From DATHGT01 sp035317605 (GTDB lineage Bacteria; Methylomirabilota; Methylomirabilia; Rokubacteriales; CSP1-6): DNA of 32,816 nucleotides. Where the stretch lies: contig DATHGT010000105.1 in the NCBI GenBank assembly GCA_035317605.1, positions 1 to 32,816 of the forward strand. The letters run 5' to 3'. Shown here in pieces: positions 29,784 to 32,816 of this stretch (its first letter is position 1; every line of letters starts with the position of its first letter). The notes below the pieces were generated by a model. It had not been told where the DNA came from and did not search any database. It saw nothing but the letters and a program-made list of their open reading frames with translations. Position numbers and translations under genes: made by a program.

Positions 29784-30037
29784 GCGGTGAGCGCGGGCGC
29801 ATGCGGGCGCTTATTACCGGGGCCGAGCTAACTTTTCCCTATACACGCGCGTTAGAGAAAGTTTGTACTCCTACCGTAAATAAGCGCCCGCGACGCGCCG
29901 CAAGCGCCCGCATGCCTACCCGACTCGGGGACCCGGCGCTCGGCCTTTGTAAGGCTAAGCGCCCTCGTAACTATGTGGAACTACAGGTTATGTCGATGAA
30001 CTTAGCTAGCAATTACCTAGCTTGGAAGGGTGTTTGA
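29780..30037 (+). CDS. Possible small basic protein of the element
   Basis: An 85-codon frame whose GTG overlaps the helicase stop (GTGA) and whose TGA overlaps the next ATG (TGATG). That chain of overlaps argues for a real gene. Against it, codon use is much richer in A/T-ending codons than in the neighbours (for example CTA ACT TTT, GTA AAT), and the frame covers inverted and direct repeats that may serve as an origin or operator. The product would be basic (KRPRRAASARMPTR) with no known domain. Treat as tentative. Confidence 0.35.
   Translation: MSGERGRMRALITGAELTFPYTRALEKVCTPTVNKRPRRAASARMPTRLGDPALGLCKAKRPRNYVELQVMSMNLASNYLAWKGV
29799..29915. repeat. Inverted and direct repeats; candidate origin or operator of the element
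   Basis: GCGGGCGCTTATT (29803-29815) is repeated inverted at 29879-29891 (AATAAGCGCCCGC). A second inverted copy covers 14 bp: GCATGCGGGCGCTT (29799-29812) with AAGCGCCCGCATGC (29902-29915). The right-hand copies are direct repeats of AAGCGCCCGC 20 bases apart. The DNA between is A/T-richer than anything nearby. It lies immediately after the helicase gene. Confidence 0.65.
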
Positions 30038-30459
30038 TGGGCGGTAGGCGCCGCCTCTCAGCCGGGGCACCGCGGCTCCTGGGCCGTCACGACGGCCCCC
30101 GCGGGCGGGCATACCGCCGTTGCTACAACGCGTTGGCGTCCGAGTTCGCCCTGGACCGCCCCTTGGCCCGCCTGGAGGCCGGGCGCGTGGCCCTGGCGTG
30201 GGCGCTCCTACAGGCCGCTACGGAGTCCCTGGAGGCCGCCAGACGCGAACGTGAGAGCGGCCGGGGCCGGCGGCCGAGCGGGCAAGAGATTCGCGCCTTG
30301 GAGAAACGCGTGGGCCTGGCCGATGGCAGCTACGCCAGCGCGCTCGACCGGCTGCGCGAGCTGGCGGCCGAGCATGCGCGCTCCACCCCCGACGACTTTG
30401 CCACCCAAGTACGGTTCGCGGCGGCCGAGCGCCGCGCCGAGGAGGACACCATCCCATGA
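30037..30459 (+). CDS. Hypothetical phage protein in small-terminase position
   Basis: A 140-residue protein. GGAAGGG lies six bases before the ATG at 30037. The N-terminus is basic (MGGRRRLSAGAPRLLGRH), followed by helices (FALDRPLARLEAGRVALAWA, GQEIRALEKRVGLADGSYAS) and an acidic-basic tail. Its stop overlaps the terminase start (ATGA). Position and size fit a small terminase subunit or an adaptor that binds packaging sites, but no sequence motif proves this and no helix-turn-helix is obvious. An in-frame TTG at 30022 is less likely. Confidence 0.65.
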   Translation: MGGRRRLSAGAPRLLGRHDGPRGRAYRRCYNALASEFALDRPLARLEAGRVALAWALLQAATESLEAARRERESGRGRRPSGQEIRALEKRVGLADGSYASALDRLRELAAEHARSTPDDFATQVRFAAAERRAEEDTIP

Positions 30460-31925
30460 GGACCCCGATGGTGAGTGCGCGCCTCACGTCCGTTGAGTTC
30501 TTCCGGTCGCTCAAGTGGATCGACCGCCGGCCGCTGGTCATCGAGCCGTATCGTCAGGCGTTGTTCACCCAGGCGCTGGACGAGTACCTCGACGGGCGGC
30601 TGCGGTACAACTTGATCCTGTCCGGCAGAGCGAAAAAGAATTGGAAGAGCGCCGACCTTGTGCTCGCGGCGCTTTTCGCGCTCCTGGCGAACGACTCACC
30701 GGGCGGCAATCTATGCTACCTGCTCGCGAACGACGAGGATCAAGCCGCCGACGATCTCACCCTCGCGAAGAAACTGATCGAGGCGAATCCCTTGCTGGCG
30801 TCGCGCCTCGTCGTCAAGGCGAAGACGATCGAGCGCGCAGACGGGAAGGGCTTCTTGATGATCTTGCCCGCGGGCGACATCGCGGGCAGTCATGGCAAGA
30901 CCGCGCGGTTCATCGGGTGGGATGAAATCCACGGGTACAAGACCTGGGACATCCTGGAGGCACTCCAGCCGGACCCCACGCGCCTGGACGCCCAGCAGTG
31001 GATCACGTCGTACGCGAGCATCTACCACCGGCCCGGCGTGCCGCTGTTCGACCTCTGCCACCAAGGCCGCGCGGGCGCCGATCCGCGCATGCTCTTCTCG
31101 TGGTACGGGGCCGACCACACGACGGACCCGGCCTTCGCGGACGCGGACCCCGAGACGCGCGCAAACCCATCACGCGGCACGTGGGCCGACGCCGAATATC
31201 TGGAGCAGCAGCAGCGCCGTTTGCCTGCGCACAAGTTCCGTCGGCTGCATCTCAATCTACCGGGCCTGCCCGAGGGCTCCGCGTTCGCGCCGGAACCGAT
31301 CATGGAGGCCGTCGAGCGCGGCGTGAGCGTGCGCCGGCCCGAGGACGGCATGGCCTACAAAGCCTTCGTCGACATGTCGGGCGGCTCGTCAGATGACGCC
31401 ACGCTGGCCATCGGCTACACCGACGCCGACGGCCGCGCGGTGCTCGCCCGCGTGGAGAACCAAGGACCACCCCCGCCGTTCGATCCTCGGCGCGCCGTCG
31501 AGCGGTTCGTCACCATCCTCCGCGAGTACCAGGTCCGCGAGGTCGAGGGCGACAAGTACGCCGGCGAGACCTTCGTGAGCGACTTCCAGGAGCGCGGCAT
31601 CCGCTACGTACCGGCCGCGTCGACGAAGAGCGAGCTGTACGAAGCCTTCGAGCCCGTGCTCAACGGCCGCCGTGTCGTGTTGCTCGACTGTCCGATGCTC
31701 GAACAGCAGCTTCTCGGGCTCATCTGGAGAGGCGGGAAGATCGATCACCCGAACGGCGAGCATGACGACTGGGCGAACGCGTTGGCCGGCGTGGTGGCCA
31801 TGCTGGAGCGGCGCGTCCCCGAGTTGCAAATCTGGGGCGGCCCCGCCCCCGCGGCGCGCGTCTCCCCGTTCGACCAGCCGGTGAACGGCCTGCCCGGCAC
31901 CGGCGGCTGGCGAGCGTGGCGGTAA
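30456..31925 (+). CDS. Phage terminase large subunit
   Basis: A 489-residue packaging motor. The ATPase part has a divergent Walker A, LSGRAKKNWKSADLVL (G57, K64, S65), and Walker B FIGWDEIHGY (D156, E157). The RNase H-like nuclease part shows VDMSGGSSDDATLAIGY (D306, D313/D314), EGDKYAGETFVSDF (D366) and GEHDDWANALAG (D437/D438), the usual acidic triad. It pumps DNA into the procapsid and cuts it. The glycine normally found before the P-loop lysine is Trp63 here. The ATG at 30456 overlaps the upstream stop. A portal gene is expected downstream but is not recognised. Confidence 0.9.
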   Translation: MRTPMVSARLTSVEFFRSLKWIDRRPLVIEPYRQALFTQALDEYLDGRLRYNLILSGRAKKNWKSADLVLAALFALLANDSPGGNLCYLLANDEDQAADDLTLAKKLIEANPLLASRLVVKAKTIERADGKGFLMILPAGDIAGSHGKTARFIGWDEIHGYKTWDILEALQPDPTRLDAQQWITSYASIYHRPGVPLFDLCHQGRAGADPRMLFSWYGADHTTDPAFADADPETRANPSRGTWADAEYLEQQQRRLPAHKFRRLHLNLPGLPEGSAFAPEPIMEAVERGVSVRRPEDGMAYKAFVDMSGGSSDDATLAIGYTDADGRAVLARVENQGPPPPFDPRRAVERFVTILREYQVREVEGDKYAGETFVSDFQERGIRYVPAASTKSELYEAFEPVLNGRRVVLLDCPMLEQQLLGLIWRGGKIDHPNGEHDDWANALAGVVAMLERRVPELQIWGGPAPAARVSPFDQPVNGLPGTGGWRAWR

Positions 31926-32088
31926 GTGGCGATGACGGCGGGACGCGCGAAAACCACGTGTCCCCTCATGCGTGTACTGAGCAGGAAGAGAGCCTGTGAT
32001 GAGACGCCAGGCGGCAATCATGGACCGATCCTCACAATACGTTCAACGTCACCCACGAGCCCTGGTGATGGGTGGGAGGAACTGACTG

Positions 32089-32816
32089 ATGCCACGCCCA
32101 CGACAACCCAAACCGACCCCTGACCTTTTGACGCAGCTCCCGATGCGCCTCACGCAGCCGACGTTCTGGCACACCGTGCGCTTCCCGGGCCTCGACTGGT
32201 TCGAGGCCCGCCTCACCGGCGCGCTCGCCGTCGCCACGCGTGGGCTCACCGACGTCGCCTTCCCGGCCCTCCAGGCGCACGCCCAGCAGGCCGCCGACGC
32301 GACGGACCAGACGCAGGAGTCCGGCGAGCACCTCGTGTACGTCATGGCCACCGCCGAGGCCTTGCACCAAGCCGTGCGCGCGTTCGGGGCGGGGCCGCCC
32401 GTGCCCAACGCGTGGCCGTGGGAGCATCCCGAGGTCCAGATGCGCACGGCGTTCTACTTCGTGCACCTGATGGAACCCGACGTGGTGCCCGACGTGTGCA
32501 TCCCCCTCCCCGAGTCCGAGGACGTGCCCGAGGGCACGGGGCGCCTCATCGGCCAACTCTATTTCTGCCTGGCCGCGTACGACGCCGCGAAGGCGGAGGT
32601 GGGGCGCCGCACGCGCGAGCACCCGGAGGTCTCCGCCGCGTGGGAAGTGGTGCGCCACCGCAACCCGCAGAGCCCCGGCATCGCGGCCCACGCCGCGCCG
32701 GCCATGGACTACCTCGGGCGACTCTGCACAGGGCCGTCCGCCCGCCCGCTCCTCCGCGCGATGTTCCGCCGGCATCTGGCCGAGGCCCACGGCGTGCCCG
32801 CGACCCCGCACGGCTT
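32089..32816 (+). CDS. Unidentified phage-region protein, 3' end missing
   Basis: The frame is open from the ATG at 32089 to the window edge, 242 codons with no stop. GGGAGGA lies about ten bases before the ATG. The product has a Pro-rich start (MPRPRQPKPTPDLL), then FWHTVRFPGLDWFEARL, ALAVATRGLTDVAF, helices with many Ala/Gln (LQAHAQQAADATDQTQESGE), AWPWEHPEVQMRTAFYFVHL, a Pro/Glu/Asp loop and an Arg-rich end. I recognise no family. A portal would usually sit here, but no portal motif is apparent. Codon use matches the neighbours, and with the ribosome-binding site this supports a real gene. Confidence 0.65.
   Translation, partial: MPRPRQPKPTPDLLTQLPMRLTQPTFWHTVRFPGLDWFEARLTGALAVATRGLTDVAFPALQAHAQQAADATDQTQESGEHLVYVMATAEALHQAVRAFGAGPPVPNAWPWEHPEVQMRTAFYFVHLMEPDVVPDVCIPLPESEDVPEGTGRLIGQLYFCLAAYDAAKAEVGRRTREHPEVSAAWEVVRHRNPQSPGIAAHAAPAMDYLGRLCTGPSARPLLRAMFRRHLAEAHGVPATPHG

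Larger units (their letters stand above)
27835..32816 (+). mobile_element. Phage-like or integrated element, left part
   Basis: From the broken tRNA-Val to the window end all genes read rightward and are phage-type: D5/P4-family helicase, a repeat-rich control region, a 140-residue protein in the small-terminase position, a large terminase and an unassigned product. Most gene pairs overlap by one to four bases. No integrase, portal or capsid gene is visible, so the right part must lie outside. Base composition is close to the host except in the repeat region. Integration at the tRNA is inferred from the junction; a chimeric contig cannot be excluded. Confidence 0.7.

Noticed and set aside
31926..32123. 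A 65-codon frame directly after the terminase stop
   Set aside because: It has no ribosome-binding site, a mixed low-complexity product (SPTSPGD, TPTTTQTDP), and overlaps the better-supported gene starting at 32089.
32032..32811. A 259-codon minus-strand frame at the window end
   Set aside because: It is antisense to the frame starting at 32089, which has a ribosome-binding site and plausible composition, and to no known family. It is typical of GC-rich shadow frames.
27793..32816. Group I intron splitting the tRNA-Val gene
   Set aside because: Identity runs through the 3' side of the anticodon stem rather than breaking in the loop. No 3' tRNA half is found in the next 5 kb, and no intron core is apparent.

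Overview
The window is 32.8 kb of GC-rich bacterial DNA with densely packed genes, many of them translationally coupled, and strongly biased codon use that opens long antisense frames almost everywhere. Gene content (pilT-recX-alaS, a pyruvoyl arginine decarboxylase with an AdoMet decarboxylase, DUF4321-maf, a tungsten-type aldehyde ferredoxin oxidoreductase and BON-domain secreted proteins) suggests an uncultivated soil or subsurface lineage of the Candidatus Rokubacteria / Methylomirabilota kind. That placement is an inference from gene content only.

Layout. 1-5666 (+): the end of pilT, recX, alaS, a response regulator and a metallo-beta-lactamase-fold lipoprotein. 5667-7342: an rlmI-type methyltransferase gene flanked by two large intergenic palindromes. 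7343-11180: a divergent polyamine locus. pdaD, speB and a methyltransferase lie on the minus strand, speD and speE on the plus strand. Together they can convert arginine through agmatine to spermidine, possibly by the N1-aminopropylagmatine route. 11196-18005: DUF4321 and maf (+), an orphan solute-binding protein (-), an endonuclease III-like gene (+) that collides tail to tail with murG (-), then ddl, rarA/mgsA and a HAD phosphatase (-). 18045-24287 (+): two large TPR proteins and an aldehyde ferredoxin oxidoreductase. 24337-26513 (+): four small envelope or secreted proteins, all with strong ribosome-binding sites; two are preceded by good sigma-54 (-24/-12) promoter matches. 26587-27309 (-): a TauE/SafE permease. 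27472-27681 (+): a small four-cysteine protein.

At 27793 a tRNA-Val(UAC) gene with a good promoter begins, but its sequence stops matching a tRNA after the anticodon arm. Everything to its right looks like a phage or integrated element: a D5/P4-type helicase, a repeat-rich segment that could be an origin or operator, a possible small-terminase-position protein, a large terminase, and an unidentified frame running off the window end. No integrase, portal or capsid gene is visible here.

The most interesting features are the half-tRNA junction with the phage-like region, the repeat cluster between its helicase and terminase genes, the sigma-54-like promoters before the small envelope genes, the nested cruciform at 5692-5858, the 15-bp phased repeat before alaS, and the simultaneous loss of both natural C-termini where the endonuclease III-like gene meets murG. 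I found no CRISPR array, rRNA gene, insertion sequence or clearly new multi-gene system.
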